Notes: generated by a model not told the origin, from the letters alone. A stretch of 64,000 nt of DNA from Hyalangium versicolor (GCF_020103695.1 NZ_JAHXBF010000017.1:1-64000); one strand, 5' to 3'. Shown: positions 44,744 to 54,656, numbered from the stretch's first letter. Translations and numbers: made by a program.

Positions 44744-45148
44744 CTAAGGCTTCTTGTTCTTCTCATCCCAGAGCATCGGCTCCCAGAGCTCGACCTTGTT
44801 GCCGTCGGGATCCATGAGCCAGGCGAACTTGCCGTTCTCGTGCGACTCCGGTCCCTTGAGGATCTCCACGCCCCCTTCCTTCAACTGCCGGATCAGCGCG
44901 TCGAGATCATCCACCCGGTAGTTGATCATGAAGCTCGACTCGCTCGGGCTGAACCAGCGGCTGTCCTTCTCCGCCACGTTCCAGACGGTGAGCCCCTTGT
45001 CCTCCGCCTTGTCCCCGGGCCACCGGATGATCGCTCCGCCCCACTCTTCGAGCGCGATCCCCAGGTGGCGCTGATACCAGGCGGAGAGCGCCTTGTGATC
45101 GCCCCTCGACTTGAAGAACACCCCACCGATTCCCGTGACTTTCGCCAT
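44744..45148 (-). CDS. VOC (glyoxalase/dioxygenase) family protein
   Basis: 134 residues, a single VOC module pair. GGVFFKSRGDHKALSAWYQRHLGI and the closing GKFAWLMDPDGNKVELWEP are the family hallmarks. Metal ligands are likely Glu in VELWEP with partners in the N-terminal half. Substrate unknown. It is convergent with the J-domain gene (16 bp apart) and divergent from the gene at 45233. Confidence 0.87.
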   Translation of the reverse strand: MAKVTGIGGVFFKSRGDHKALSAWYQRHLGIALEEWGGAIIRWPGDKAEDKGLTVWNVAEKDSRWFSPSESSFMINYRVDDLDALIRQLKEGGVEILKGPESHENGKFAWLMDPDGNKVELWEPMLWDEKNKKP

Positions 45149-45232
45149 GGCCGCGCATTTTATCGGTCGTCGCTGGCGAGGTCACCCCCTTCGAGACTCT
45201 CGACAGAGGCGGGCGCTAAGCTCTCCAGGGTG

Positions 45233-46189
45233 ATGCTCTCGACGGATGATGTGGGGTGGTGGTGGCCAACCGTGGTGCTCCTGGTGCCCATGGCGCTCGC
45301 GGCGCGGAGAAAGCCCAAGCGCGAGCGGGAGCCGCCGCAGAAGCGGACGCACTCGAATGGCCGCTTTCTCGTCCTCGCGGTCGTGGTGTTCGTAGCCACG
45401 GTGGTGGTGGTCACAGGCCTGCGTATGAGCTCCTCACGCGAAACGCGAAGTTCTACCTCCACGGGCGCCCCACCTTCGGGCACCAACCCCGAGGAGCTTG
45501 CGGGCGCTCTGGTGGAGCAATGGAAGGCCATGGCCTCCACCGTCTGCCCGCGCTTTGCCGCACTCCAGCGAGGAGACGCCGGGAGCGTGAGCGATCGAGC
45601 GTGGGAACTGGCAAGCGTGGAGTGCATTGGGCTCATCTGCGAGCACCCCGAGCAGCTCGAAGCAAAGAGCCCCGGGGCCAGCAGCAGGCTCCAGCCCCTC
45701 TGCCAGACACTGTCCTCCGTGATGAAGGAGCGGTGGGCGCTGACAGTCTCGTCGAGCTCCGTCCGCCTGGCGTGCCCCTCGGCCATGGTGAGGTGGTCTG
45801 CCCAGCCCTGGAGCCCCAGCAACCACCTGAGCTTCTATCGGGAGATGCGCGGGTGCATGGAGCGCAGTTGCACGGAGGTGGTGGCCCGCTCGGAGGCAGA
45901 GCTGTACTGCGAGAGCGCCGCGGATCTGGCCGAGGCCCTGGGAGATGCCCCTGCCGCGGCGCGATGGAGACAGCAGATCCAAGCGGCCCCAGTGCTGCAG
46001 GAAAAGGGGGAGGGACAGAGCCCCTCGCGGAGCGTGCGAATCATGGCCCGGCGCTGGAACGAGGCCTGCCAGCAGGGAAGCCAGAAGCACTGCCAGAGCG
46101 TGGCCGGCTTCTGTGAAAACGAGCGCGAACCTTCGGACATCTGTCCCCACCCGGGGAAGGCCTCCACACCCGAGCCTCGCGGCCCATAG
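45233..46189 (+). CDS. Single-pass membrane protein with Cys-rich periplasmic domain
   Basis: About 318 residues from the ATG at 45233. It has two hydrophobic segments near the N-terminus (VGWWWPTVVLLVPMALAA and FLVLAVVVFVATVVVVTGL) separated by a basic loop, then a large domain with about 11 Cys (TVCPRFAAL, ASVECIGLICEHP, RGCMERSCTE, KHCQSVAGFCENE) likely to form disulfides outside the cytoplasm. I do not recognise a family. A small stem-loop follows the stop. Confidence 0.65.
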   Translation: MLSTDDVGWWWPTVVLLVPMALAARRKPKREREPPQKRTHSNGRFLVLAVVVFVATVVVVTGLRMSSSRETRSSTSTGAPPSGTNPEELAGALVEQWKAMASTVCPRFAALQRGDAGSVSDRAWELASVECIGLICEHPEQLEAKSPGASSRLQPLCQTLSSVMKERWALTVSSSSVRLACPSAMVRWSAQPWSPSNHLSFYREMRGCMERSCTEVVARSEAELYCESAADLAEALGDAPAAARWRQQIQAAPVLQEKGEGQSPSRSVRIMARRWNEACQQGSQKHCQSVAGFCENEREPSDICPHPGKASTPEPRGP

Positions 46190-46208
46190 GGGACGTAGGA
46201 GGAAGTAC

Positions 46209-46226
46209 CGTCCCAGAAATGGGACG
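46209..46226. other. Small hairpin with GAAA tetraloop
   Basis: CGTCCCA (46209-46215), GAAA loop, TGGGACG (46220-46226), 20 bp after the preceding stop. Short but unusually stable loop type; it could end that transcript or sit in the permease leader. Confidence 0.3.
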
Positions 46227-46331
46227 ACATTTCCCGGAGGCGAGCAGTCCGCGCGCGTGCTCCTGCGCTGCTCCGAGGGACACGGCAGTCCCGAGCGTTG
46301 GCACGCGGCTCGCTCTGTGAGTCCGAACCCC

Positions 46332-48722
46332 ATGGACACCCTGCTCCAGGATCTCCGCTTCGGTCTGCGCCTGCTGCTGCGGCAGCCTGCCTTCACGCTG
46401 CTCGTAGTGCTCACGCTGGGGCTGGGGATCAGCGCGAACACGGCCATCTTCAGCTTGGTGAACGGGGTGCTGCTGCGTCCGCTCCCGTTTCCCTCGCCGG
46501 AGCGGCTGGTCTCGGTGTGGGAATACCATCCGGAGATCGGTCAGGAGGCGGCATCCCTGCCGGACTTCCTGGACTGGCGCGAGGGAGCACGCTCCTTCGA
46601 GTACCTGGAGGCCTGCACGCCGACGTACTTCAACCTCACCGGTGACGGAGAACCCGAGCGCATCGCCGGAGTGAACGTCACGGCGGGCTTCTTCCAGGCG
46701 CTGGGAGTGTCCCCGGCGCTGGGCCGCACCTTCGAAACGGACGAGGACCGGCGAGGCCACAATCAGGTGGTGGTGCTGAGCCACGGATTCTGGAGGCGGC
46801 ACCTGGGAGAAAACCCGGCGGTGCTCGGGAGGACGCTCACGCTCAATGGGCAGCCGTACACCATCATCGGAGTCGCTCCCGAGCGCTTCCGCTACCGCTG
46901 GGACGCGGAGCTGTGGACGCCCATGGCCGCGGACGAGCCGCAGGGCCGCCGCTCGGACTTCCTCTACGTCCTTGGCCGCCTGGCCCGAGGCGCCACGGTG
47001 GAGAGAGCGCAGGCGGAGCTGACGACCGTGGCCGCGAGGCTCGAGAAGCAGTACCCGGACAGCAACAGCCGCTTCACGGCGCAGGCGGTGCCGCTTCACG
47101 ACGATCTGGTGGGAGAGTCCCGCACGGCGCTGCTCATCTTCATGGGCGCGGTGGGGCTGGTGCTGCTGATCGCGTGCGCCAACGTGGCCAACCTGATGCT
47201 CGTGCGAGCTACGGGCCGGCAACGGGAACTGGCCGTGCGCGCCGCGCTGGGGGCGCATCGGGGGCGGCTGATCCAGCAGATGCTCACCGAGAGCCTGGTG
47301 CTGGCGTTGCTGGGAGGGGGGCTTGGGCTGCTGCTGGCGAGTTGGGGCATCGACGCGCTTCGCACCACCCAGGTGGACCTCATTCCGGGCCATGCGGAGA
47401 TCGGCATCGACGGGTGGGTGCTGGGCTTCACGCTGGGCTTGTCAGTGGTGACGGGTCTCCTCTTCGGACTGGCGCCCGCGTTGCGCCTGCCTGAGGGCAA
47501 CCTGGACGGGGCGCTGCGACAGGGGGCTCGAGGGCTCACGGGAGGCCTGGGCCTGCGTCAACTCCGCGGGTGGCTGGTGCTGGGCGAGGTGGCACTGGCG
47601 CTGGTGCTCTTGGTGGGCGCGACGCTGCTGCTGCGCAGCTTCGATCGGCTGCAGCGCGTGGATCCGGGCTTCAACCCGGAGCACGTGCTGACACTGCGGC
47701 TCATCCTGCCTTCGTCGAAGTACCCGGACGATCCACAGATCGTGAACTTCTTCGAGCAGCTCACGGAGCGCGTGGGCGCGGTGCCCGGCGTCAAGGCCGC
47801 GGGGCTCACCAACGCGGTGCCGCTCGGAGGCGCGCCCGAGTGGAGCTTCTCCATTGAGGGCCGGCCCAACATGGACGCCGGAGCCGTGCAGGACGCCGAG
47901 GCGTTCGCGGTGAGCCCGGGCTACTTCCAGGCGATGGACATCCCGCTGCGCTCGGGCCGACTCATCGAGCCGCGAGACGGAGCCTCCAGCCCACTCGTGG
48001 CGCTGATCAGCGAGACCCTGGCGCGCCGCTACTGGCCCGGGAGGGATCCGCTGGGCGCGCGCATCTCCGTGGACGGCACGCACTGGTTCACCCTCGTGGG
48101 CGTCGTGGGAGACGTGCGCGCCGCGGCGCTACAGCAGGAGCCCTATCCTCAGCTCTACCTACCCGTCTCGCAACAGCCTCGGCGAACCATGTACCTGGCA
48201 GTGAGCTCCGCGGGCGAGCCGATGGACCTCGTGAGCGCGCTGCGTCGCGAGGTGGCCGAGCTCGATCCACAGCTTCCGGTGGCGGACGTGCTGACACTGG
48301 AGCAGCGCCTGGGTGATGCGATAGCGAAGCCTCGGCTGAACGTAGTGCTGCTCGGTGGGTTCGCAGCGGTGGCGTTGGTGCTGGCGGGGATCGGCATCTA
48401 CGGCGTCATCTCTCAGATGGTGGCGCAGCGCACGCGGGAGATCGGCATCCGCATGGCGCTGGGCGCGCGGCCGGAAGACGTCCGCCATCTGATGATTCGC
48501 CAGGGAGTGATGCCAGCGGTGGTGGGCATCGGGTTGGGGCTGGTGGCGGCCTGGGCGAGTTCGCGCCTGCTGTCGAGCCTGCTCTACGGCGTCAGCGCGA
48601 CGGATCCCGTGTCCTTCCTCGTGGTGCCGCTCTTCCTGCTGGGAGTGGCGCTCTTCGCGGCATGGCTGCCCGCACGGCGCGCGACGCGAGTGGATCCGAC
48701 CGAAGCCTTGCGCCAGGAGTGA
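46332..48722 (+). CDS. ADOP-family ABC transporter permease (MacB/FtsX-like), orphan
   Basis: 796 residues, the usual ADOP length. It starts MDTLLQDLRFGLRLLLRQPAFTLLVV, the family signature. Two MacB periplasmic core domains alternate with two FtsX domains, giving eight membrane helices in one chain: VGLVLLIACANVANLMLVR and TREIGIRMALGARPEDVRHL mark the FtsX parts. The end PARRATRVDPTEALRQE is typical. No ATPase gene is adjacent, as is common for these orphan permeases. It may move peptides, lipoproteins or antibiotics outward, or act in stress signalling; substrate unknown. Confidence 0.92.
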   Translation: MDTLLQDLRFGLRLLLRQPAFTLLVVLTLGLGISANTAIFSLVNGVLLRPLPFPSPERLVSVWEYHPEIGQEAASLPDFLDWREGARSFEYLEACTPTYFNLTGDGEPERIAGVNVTAGFFQALGVSPALGRTFETDEDRRGHNQVVVLSHGFWRRHLGENPAVLGRTLTLNGQPYTIIGVAPERFRYRWDAELWTPMAADEPQGRRSDFLYVLGRLARGATVERAQAELTTVAARLEKQYPDSNSRFTAQAVPLHDDLVGESRTALLIFMGAVGLVLLIACANVANLMLVRATGRQRELAVRAALGAHRGRLIQQMLTESLVLALLGGGLGLLLASWGIDALRTTQVDLIPGHAEIGIDGWVLGFTLGLSVVTGLLFGLAPALRLPEGNLDGALRQGARGLTGGLGLRQLRGWLVLGEVALALVLLVGATLLLRSFDRLQRVDPGFNPEHVLTLRLILPSSKYPDDPQIVNFFEQLTERVGAVPGVKAAGLTNAVPLGGAPEWSFSIEGRPNMDAGAVQDAEAFAVSPGYFQAMDIPLRSGRLIEPRDGASSPLVALISETLARRYWPGRDPLGARISVDGTHWFTLVGVVGDVRAAALQQEPYPQLYLPVSQQPRRTMYLAVSSAGEPMDLVSALRREVAELDPQLPVADVLTLEQRLGDAIAKPRLNVVLLGGFAAVALVLAGIGIYGVISQMVAQRTREIGIRMALGARPEDVRHLMIRQGVMPAVVGIGLGLVAAWASSRLLSSLLYGVSATDPVSFLVVPLFLLGVALFAAWLPARRATRVDPTEALRQE

Positions 48723-48772
48723 ACGGCGCGACTCAGTCTCCAAGGACGGCGGAGGGCAACTTCCGCCGTACG

Positions 48773-48822
48773 GATGCGCCGCCGGGGCGGTTCACACACG
48801 CCTCGGCGGCGCATCGTCTTTT
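48773..48822 (+). terminator. Hairpin terminator after the ADOP gene
   Basis: GATGCGCCGCCG (48773-48784) pairs with CGGCGGCGCATC (48804-48815) over a 19-nt loop; GTCTTTT follows. It lies 50 bp after the permease stop and also 20 bp past the stop of the convergent small gene. Confidence 0.75.
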
Positions 48823-48841
48823 GCAGCGAAGCCGCAGCCGC

Positions 48842-48952
48842 TCATCGGATGAAGTCGATGATCAGGGCCGCGCTGCAGACGACGTAGAGACCGATGACAG
48901 AGCACATGACGAAGAAGGGGTTGTTGGTGTTCTTGATCTCAGAGCCGAACAT
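48842..48952 (-). CDS. 36-residue single-pass membrane protein
   Basis: ATG at 48952 with GGAG seven bases upstream, TGA at 48842-48844. The protein starts MFGSEIKNTNNPFFV, then one hydrophobic helix (MCSVIGLYVVCSAALIIDF) and a final IR. The start signal, a complete frame and a clean membrane helix make it a convincing gene although it is very short. Convergent with the ADOP permease and sharing its terminator region. No known family is recognised. The 250 bp upstream hold nothing else. Confidence 0.65.
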   Translation of the reverse strand: MFGSEIKNTNNPFFVMCSVIGLYVVCSAALIIDFIR

Positions 48953-49200
48953 GGGGTGTCTCCTGGAAGCGTGCCGAGTGCACGCGCCCACTCACAATTC
49001 AAGGTGCGGGCCAGCGTCACGAACACCGGCGCCACGCGGAGTTCGTGGAGGCTCTCGGGAAATGCCGTGCAGTTACGCGTCCTTGCGAAGCACGCCGTGA
49101 GCGCATGCGCGCGCTCTCTCGAGCCGATGTGTCATTCCTGGGATGAGCCGCTCCGGGAACGGACAATCTGGCAGAGTGAGGCCGAGCCGCTCGGCTCCCG

Positions 49201-52062
49201 TCACGGGGAGAGGGGCGCCGAGGCGGACGCGATCTGCAGCTTCCACTGGGCGATCTCGGTGTCCGCGACCTGGAGGGTCTCGGTGAGGTACTTCAGTCGC
49301 TGCGTGGCCGGAGCATTCGGCGCGCCCTGGAAGCGCATCCTCAGGTAGTACGGAGGTGTGGCCTGGTAGTACAGCCGCGCCGCCACGGTGAGCGTCTTCG
49401 GGTCGACTCCGGCCGGCAGGGGAATCTGGTAGCGGACCTGGCTGGTGCCGCTGCCACTCAGGTACGTGGGGTCCTTGCTCGCGTCGCCCACGGGGAAGGT
49501 GGCATCCAGGTAGTACTGGAGATCGGGCGTGAACGCCCCCTTGGGGCCTGTCTTCGTCCAGCCCAGCGGCAGCAGGCGGTTGTCTTTGATGTTGTGATCG
49601 CGTCGGATGAAGCTCGTGGTGATCTGATCGTTCGCGTCGACGGTCAGCTCCTCGTAGATCTGCACCTGGTCCTGGCGGGTGATGGGGTTGCTCGCCGAGA
49701 AGTGCGGCTGGAAGCGCTGGCCCTCGAAGAACTCGCTGGGCAGCGGATTGCCGTCGGGTCCCAGGATCTCTCCCTTGTCGTTGGTGGTTCCCGAGGCCCA
49801 GAGCGTCTTCGCGCTGGCGCCGGTTCCCTGGATGACCTGGAGCTCGAGGAACGCGCGGCGGAAGCCGACGCCGCTCGGGAAGCGGTGCCCGGTGAGGTTC
49901 GCCACCGTGACGTCCGCCACGAGCTGGGTGCCCTGGGTGCGTGTCGCCACCGTGAGCCTGGCCGTCTGCGTCTGCGCCTGCTGGACGAAGTTGTCGATCG
50001 TGTTCTGCACATCGTTGTCGGCGCCGCTCATGAAGTCGGACTTCCGTACGCCGAGCACGGTGTTGAACTGGTCGAACATCCGCAGCAGGAAGACGTTGAG
50101 GCCCTGGAGTTGGTGGCGCGCGTAGCCGCTGGTGCGGTAGCGCACGTTGATGCGATCGACGGGCAGGCGGTTGTCCGCGGCGGGGAAGTTCTGGTCCTCG
50201 ATCGCGGCGATCTGCGTCTGGATGGGGGAGACCTGCATGCTGTTCTTCGCGCTGACGTAGCTGCCTGGCATGTGGCAATCCTGGCAGCTCCTGGCGTTGG
50301 GGCTGGGAGTGCCGAACTCGGTCTGGAAGGAGCTGTTCACCCACTCGAGGTAGGTGGCCTGCTCGAGGTCATGCTGGCCCGGGGTCTTCGAGTCCACCAC
50401 GGGCAGGTCGATCACGTGGCAGCTGCCGCACAGCCGCGAATCCTTCACGTACGCGCTGAAGCGCGGCTGGATGCCCAGCGCGTGCTTCATGGGATCGATG
50501 ACGATCTCGTCATCCTTGAACGGGCCGAAGAGCTCATTGGGGCTGCCAGTGGAGAACTGGCCCGTGGTGGCTTTCGTGAGGAAGTGCTGGAACGAGGTGG
50601 GGGTGGACTCGACGATGTGGTGGCAGGAGGTGCAGCTCACGCCGTCACGGGCTAGGCCTCCGTAGCGGAAGTCCTTGCTGTTCAGGTCGGTGTTGTTGAC
50701 GAACTCCTCGAGGAAGTTGCCCTGGCCGCCGCTGTCGATGTCGAGCTGCCGCTTGCCCATGACGCCGTGGCAGCTGAAGCAGAGGTTGCGGACCTCCTTC
50801 TTCAGCTCGTCCCGCTTCGGCTGCGGGAACGTGTCGAGGTAGGCCATCTCGCTGGCGAACTGGGCGTAGAAGATGGGATCGCGGCCCGCGAGCCCCATGG
50901 GAGACCAGCGCCACTCCGCGTAGGGAGACACGTTGATGAGGGGCGCGGTGCCATCCGAGCCCGTGGCTCCCTGGATCATCATGGTCAGGTTGCCGTTCTG
51001 GTTCGTGCCGCTGTGGCACGGCATGCACTGATCAGAGGTGACGAAGAGCTGCTTGGGGTCCTTCGGGTTGCGGACCACGGGATCGTAGAACTCGGGGACC
51101 ATGGCAGGCGGTGCGGGCCGCAGCGTGGCCAGGGGCCTCACGAGGGGCGGTTCGGCAATCAGCGCGCCTCGGGCTCCGTGAGGCGAGCCCTGAGATAGAT
51201 GGTGCAGGGGGCCCACGCGCAGCGCGCCGAGGAACCGCTTGCCGAGGGGCGAGCGCGCCTGGGCGCCAAGCGCTTGAGGCTGTGTGCTCGCAGCGACCTC
51301 CTCCAGGGACTGGGTCGGCTTGCGCCACGAGTTGTCCACGCGGAAGGTCAGCGGCTGACCGGGCTCGCCCTGGATGTTGGTGAGCGAGGAGAAGGTCAGC
51401 TCCTCCTCCGCGGATGCGTGGCAGTTGTAGCAGTACAGGCCGAAGCCGGTCATCGGCCGAAGCGGGTTGTTCAGCAGCGAGGGGCTGTAGTCATCGAAGG
51501 ACATGCCCGGCCAGAGTTCGCCCCAGTACCAGCCGTCCTGCGAGCCCGCCGAGTCGCGGATCATCACGGTCCAGTCGCTCGCGGGCGCGATGGGCGGCGC
51601 GTACTGCGCGGCGGGGGGCGGGTACTGCTCCTTGATGATCATCGCGCCGTCCGGCAGGGGCCGGGTCCGGTCGCCCTTGAGCCAGTCGATCACCTGCTGC
51701 GAGTACCAGACGCGCACCGAGGGATGGGTCCCCCAGTTCTGGCTGTTCAGGAAGGGGCCGGTGTCGCGCAGCCCGTCTCCCTTGTCGGTGGCCCAAGCTC
51801 CGTACTTCTTCTGCTGGAGGTAGTTGAGGAGGAGCTTCTCGAAGTCTGCGAGCCCTGCCGGGCCGTAGCAGCTCGGCAGGGGGAGCTGGGTGTACTTGTC
51901 CAGAGGGCACTTTGGAGGCGCCTTGGCCTGGGCCAGGGGCGCCATCAGCAGGGCGAGCATCATCCCGAGCGCCCGGAGCCCGCGCTGGGACCTGAAGGCA
52001 TGGTGGCTGGGGTGCATCTCCTGCTGCTCAGGGCCCGACACCTGTTCCGCGGATGAGTTCAT
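49201..52062 (-). CDS. Six-haem periplasmic cytochrome c-type protein
   Basis: About 953 residues from the ATG at 52062 (AGGCGAG upstream); ATG 52014 is an alternative that shortens the n-region. The signal peptide ends LMAPLAQA. Six CxxCH sites are visible in order: CYNCH, CMPCH, CFSCH, CTSCH (followed by a second His), CGSCH and CQDCH. The C-terminal 350 residues are a haem-free beta-rich domain (LTVATRTQGTQLVADVTVANLTGHRFPSG), as in c554/multihaem cytochromes. It is a paralogue of the cytochrome at 61799 (shared LNVFLLRMFDQFNTVLGV-type segment). Probably moves electrons in the periplasm. Confidence 0.9.
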   Translation of the reverse strand: MNSSAEQVSGPEQQEMHPSHHAFRSQRGLRALGMMLALLMAPLAQAKAPPKCPLDKYTQLPLPSCYGPAGLADFEKLLLNYLQQKKYGAWATDKGDGLRDTGPFLNSQNWGTHPSVRVWYSQQVIDWLKGDRTRPLPDGAMIIKEQYPPPAAQYAPPIAPASDWTVMIRDSAGSQDGWYWGELWPGMSFDDYSPSLLNNPLRPMTGFGLYCYNCHASAEEELTFSSLTNIQGEPGQPLTFRVDNSWRKPTQSLEEVAASTQPQALGAQARSPLGKRFLGALRVGPLHHLSQGSPHGARGALIAEPPLVRPLATLRPAPPAMVPEFYDPVVRNPKDPKQLFVTSDQCMPCHSGTNQNGNLTMMIQGATGSDGTAPLINVSPYAEWRWSPMGLAGRDPIFYAQFASEMAYLDTFPQPKRDELKKEVRNLCFSCHGVMGKRQLDIDSGGQGNFLEEFVNNTDLNSKDFRYGGLARDGVSCTSCHHIVESTPTSFQHFLTKATTGQFSTGSPNELFGPFKDDEIVIDPMKHALGIQPRFSAYVKDSRLCGSCHVIDLPVVDSKTPGQHDLEQATYLEWVNSSFQTEFGTPSPNARSCQDCHMPGSYVSAKNSMQVSPIQTQIAAIEDQNFPAADNRLPVDRINVRYRTSGYARHQLQGLNVFLLRMFDQFNTVLGVRKSDFMSGADNDVQNTIDNFVQQAQTQTARLTVATRTQGTQLVADVTVANLTGHRFPSGVGFRRAFLELQVIQGTGASAKTLWASGTTNDKGEILGPDGNPLPSEFFEGQRFQPHFSASNPITRQDQVQIYEELTVDANDQITTSFIRRDHNIKDNRLLPLGWTKTGPKGAFTPDLQYYLDATFPVGDASKDPTYLSGSGTSQVRYQIPLPAGVDPKTLTVAARLYYQATPPYYLRMRFQGAPNAPATQRLKYLTETLQVADTEIAQWKLQIASASAPLSP

Positions 52063-52255
52063 GGGGCTCGCCTGCCGAGGGATCGTGGGCAAAGGCTAGC
52101 ACGGGGGAGTCGCGCTGACGGGTGCTGGAGAGGGAGACGGCCTTGGCGGGTCCTATGGACGCAATTTGTCATGCTCCGCCCCTACCCAGGGTCCAGCCTC
52201 CTCTGATTTCACGCACTTGCAGTGAACCCATCCTTGGCACAACGGCTGCTCTGGG

Positions 52256-52300
52256 GTGACGACCACACAGCACACATTCCTGTGGCTGTGTGGTCGTCAC
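52256..52300 (+). promoter_or_regulatory. Long perfect stem-loop just upstream of the RCC1 start
   Basis: GTGACGACCACACAGC (52256-52271) is perfectly complementary to 52285-52300; the 13-nt loop can add four more pairs with one bulged base. It ends 21 bp before the ATG at 52322. There is no T-run, so it is not a standard terminator. It could hide or expose the ribosome-binding site, or be a protein-binding dyad. Confidence 0.6.
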
Positions 52301-52321
52301 TCCAATCAAGGACAGCGAGAA

Positions 52322-54601
52322 ATGAAACTCACGAGGTGGGTTGCAGTGGAGAGGGTGTGGAAGTGGATGGCGATGACCGCGCTCGTGCTGGGCCTGAGCG
52401 CCCGGGCCGAGCCGCCGCCAGATCCCGAGTTGCTGGCCCAGGGCTCGCGAGAGGAGCGACAGCAGCGGGCCGCGCGGCACGTGCTGGTGACGACTCCGAC
52501 CATGTCCATGGCCACGGGCGAGGGCGGTTCAATCTGGGTCTGGGGCGGAGCCGGTGGGCAACTGATGGGAACCTTGCCGGAGTTCGAACTCGCCTCCCCC
52601 ACACCGGTGAGGATGCCGGGAATGAAGGGCGCCGTCTCCCTCTCCAGAGGCCTCTCGGGGACGCACTCCCTGGCACTGCTGGAGGACGGCACGGTGGAGG
52701 CGTGGGGCCTCAACGGCTCGGGCCAGCTCGGAGATGGGTCGACTGCCTCGCGGGACCAGCGCGTGAAGGTGCAGGGGCTGACGAATGTGTCCGGCATTGC
52801 CGCGGGGACCGCGCACTCACTGGCGGTGCTCAAGGACGGCACCGTGTGGGCCTGGGGCAGCAACTTCCAGGGGCAGTTGGGGGATGGAACGAAGAGTTCA
52901 CGCGTGGTGCCCACGCCCGTGTTGCCGCTGACGAACGTGGTGGCCGTGGCTGCCGGCAGTGTCTACTCGCTGGCGCTGCGTGCGGACGGCACGGTGTGGG
53001 CCTGGGGGTTCAACAACGTTGGGCAACTCGGGGATGGGACGCGGGACTCGCGGTTGACTCCCGTTCCGGTGCCGGGGCTGACGGAGGTGGTGGCCATCGA
53101 AGCACGGGAGGACACCTCCTATGCGGTGCGCGCGGACGGCACGGTGTGGGCCTGGGGCAACAACTTCCAGGGGCAGTTGGGGGATGGTTCGACGAGTTCC
53201 TACCGGGTTACGCCTGCCCAGGTGCCTGGGCTGTCTGGCGTGGTGTCGCTGTCGGCGGGCAGAACCTTCGCGCTGGCCCTGCGCCGCGATGGCAGCGTGT
53301 GGGCCTGGGGCAACAACACTTCTGGGCAGATCGGGAACGGGACACAGAGCGCGCGCGAGTTGCCCCAGCAGGTGCCAGGGCTGTACGGCGTGGTGGCGGT
53401 GGCCGCGGGAAGCGAGCACTCCCTGGTGCTGCGCAAGAACGGTTCTCTGTGGACGTGGGGCCTCAATATGTATGGCGCCATGGGAACGGGCTCGGATCGC
53501 CGCACCTCACCCGTTCCTGTGGCCGGCTTGAGGGATGTTCAGGCCCTCGATGTCGGTGTCTACCAGGCGCTGGCGGTTGATCAGGATGGCTCGGTGTGGT
53601 CGTGGGGTCTGTCTCACGACCATTCGCACAGCATGCAGGCAGCCCCCCAGCGGGTCCAGGGCCTGACGCAGGCGGTGGCTGTTGCATCGGGCAACCTCCA
53701 CTCGCTGGCAGTGCGCCAGGACGGCACGGTGTGGGCCTGGGGCGACAACGCCCAGGGACAGTTGGGAGATGGAACTGTGGGCGGTCTCCGAACCACCCCC
53801 GCGCCGGTGCAGGATCTGCAGGACGTGGTGGCAGTGGCCGCAGGAGAAAACTTCTCGCTGGCGCTGAAGCAGGACGGCACGGTGTGGGCCTGGGGCGCCA
53901 ACTACTTGGGGCAGTTGGGGGATGGGACGCAGGAGGACCGGTCGTTGCCGGTGCAGGTGCAGGGCCTGCAGGGCGTGTCAGCCATCCGTACTTGGGGGAG
54001 CCTCGTGGTGGCCCTGAAGCAAGACGGCACCGTCTGGTTCTGGGGCAACGACTGGTGGGCCCAGGATGGAGTGACGCACCTTCCGGATCAGGTGCGGGAC
54101 CTGTCGGACGTTGTCTCAGTGAGCCCGTATGGCGACGAGCTGCGGGCCGTGCGCTCGGATGGCACGGTGTGGCAGTGGGTCCCCCAGCAGCCGGGGGAGC
54201 CTGGGCTGCTGTTACCGGTGGACGGTCTCACGGACGCGGTGGCCGTCCACTACAGCCCAAGCACCTATCAGATCCTGCGTGCGGACGGCACGGTCTGGAG
54301 CATGGGAGACAACAACCGTGGAGAGCTGGGGTACCCCACCCGAGAGGCCCATTCCACCGAGTTGAAGCGGGTGCCCGGGCTGACGGGGGTGGTGGCGCTC
54401 TCCGGCAGCGGCCCCTCCGTGCACGCATTGCGTGCGGACGGCAGGGTGATGAGCTGGGGAGACAATACCTTTGGGACCATCGGGGACGGTGTGTCGCCGC
54501 TGCACCTCGAGCCCACGAAGGTGCGGACACCCTGCAGGCTGCTCGGGCTGGCCTCTGGAGAGGACGCACATGAGCTGAGGCGGTGCCACGCGGAGCCCTG
54601 A
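52322..54601 (+). CDS. Secreted RCC1-repeat protein
   Basis: 759 residues from the ATG at 52322, just after the leader stem-loop. The signal peptide ends MTALVLGLSARAEP. About thirteen RCC1 repeats follow with the core VWAWGxNxxGQLGDGT (blade length about 52), which would fold as two seven-bladed propellers. It differs from the Cys-rich RCC1 gene at 9648 in lacking Cys in the blades. Extracellular or surface; partner unknown. A perfect 17-bp hairpin lies after the stop. Confidence 0.87.
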   Translation: MKLTRWVAVERVWKWMAMTALVLGLSARAEPPPDPELLAQGSREERQQRAARHVLVTTPTMSMATGEGGSIWVWGGAGGQLMGTLPEFELASPTPVRMPGMKGAVSLSRGLSGTHSLALLEDGTVEAWGLNGSGQLGDGSTASRDQRVKVQGLTNVSGIAAGTAHSLAVLKDGTVWAWGSNFQGQLGDGTKSSRVVPTPVLPLTNVVAVAAGSVYSLALRADGTVWAWGFNNVGQLGDGTRDSRLTPVPVPGLTEVVAIEAREDTSYAVRADGTVWAWGNNFQGQLGDGSTSSYRVTPAQVPGLSGVVSLSAGRTFALALRRDGSVWAWGNNTSGQIGNGTQSARELPQQVPGLYGVVAVAAGSEHSLVLRKNGSLWTWGLNMYGAMGTGSDRRTSPVPVAGLRDVQALDVGVYQALAVDQDGSVWSWGLSHDHSHSMQAAPQRVQGLTQAVAVASGNLHSLAVRQDGTVWAWGDNAQGQLGDGTVGGLRTTPAPVQDLQDVVAVAAGENFSLALKQDGTVWAWGANYLGQLGDGTQEDRSLPVQVQGLQGVSAIRTWGSLVVALKQDGTVWFWGNDWWAQDGVTHLPDQVRDLSDVVSVSPYGDELRAVRSDGTVWQWVPQQPGEPGLLLPVDGLTDAVAVHYSPSTYQILRADGTVWSMGDNNRGELGYPTREAHSTELKRVPGLTGVVALSGSGPSVHALRADGRVMSWGDNTFGTIGDGVSPLHLEPTKVRTPCRLLGLASGEDAHELRRCHAEP

Positions 54602-54656
54602 GCCGCCCACGTCTAGAAGCCAGAGTGGTGCACGACAACTTCTCGTTGCCGGTCCA

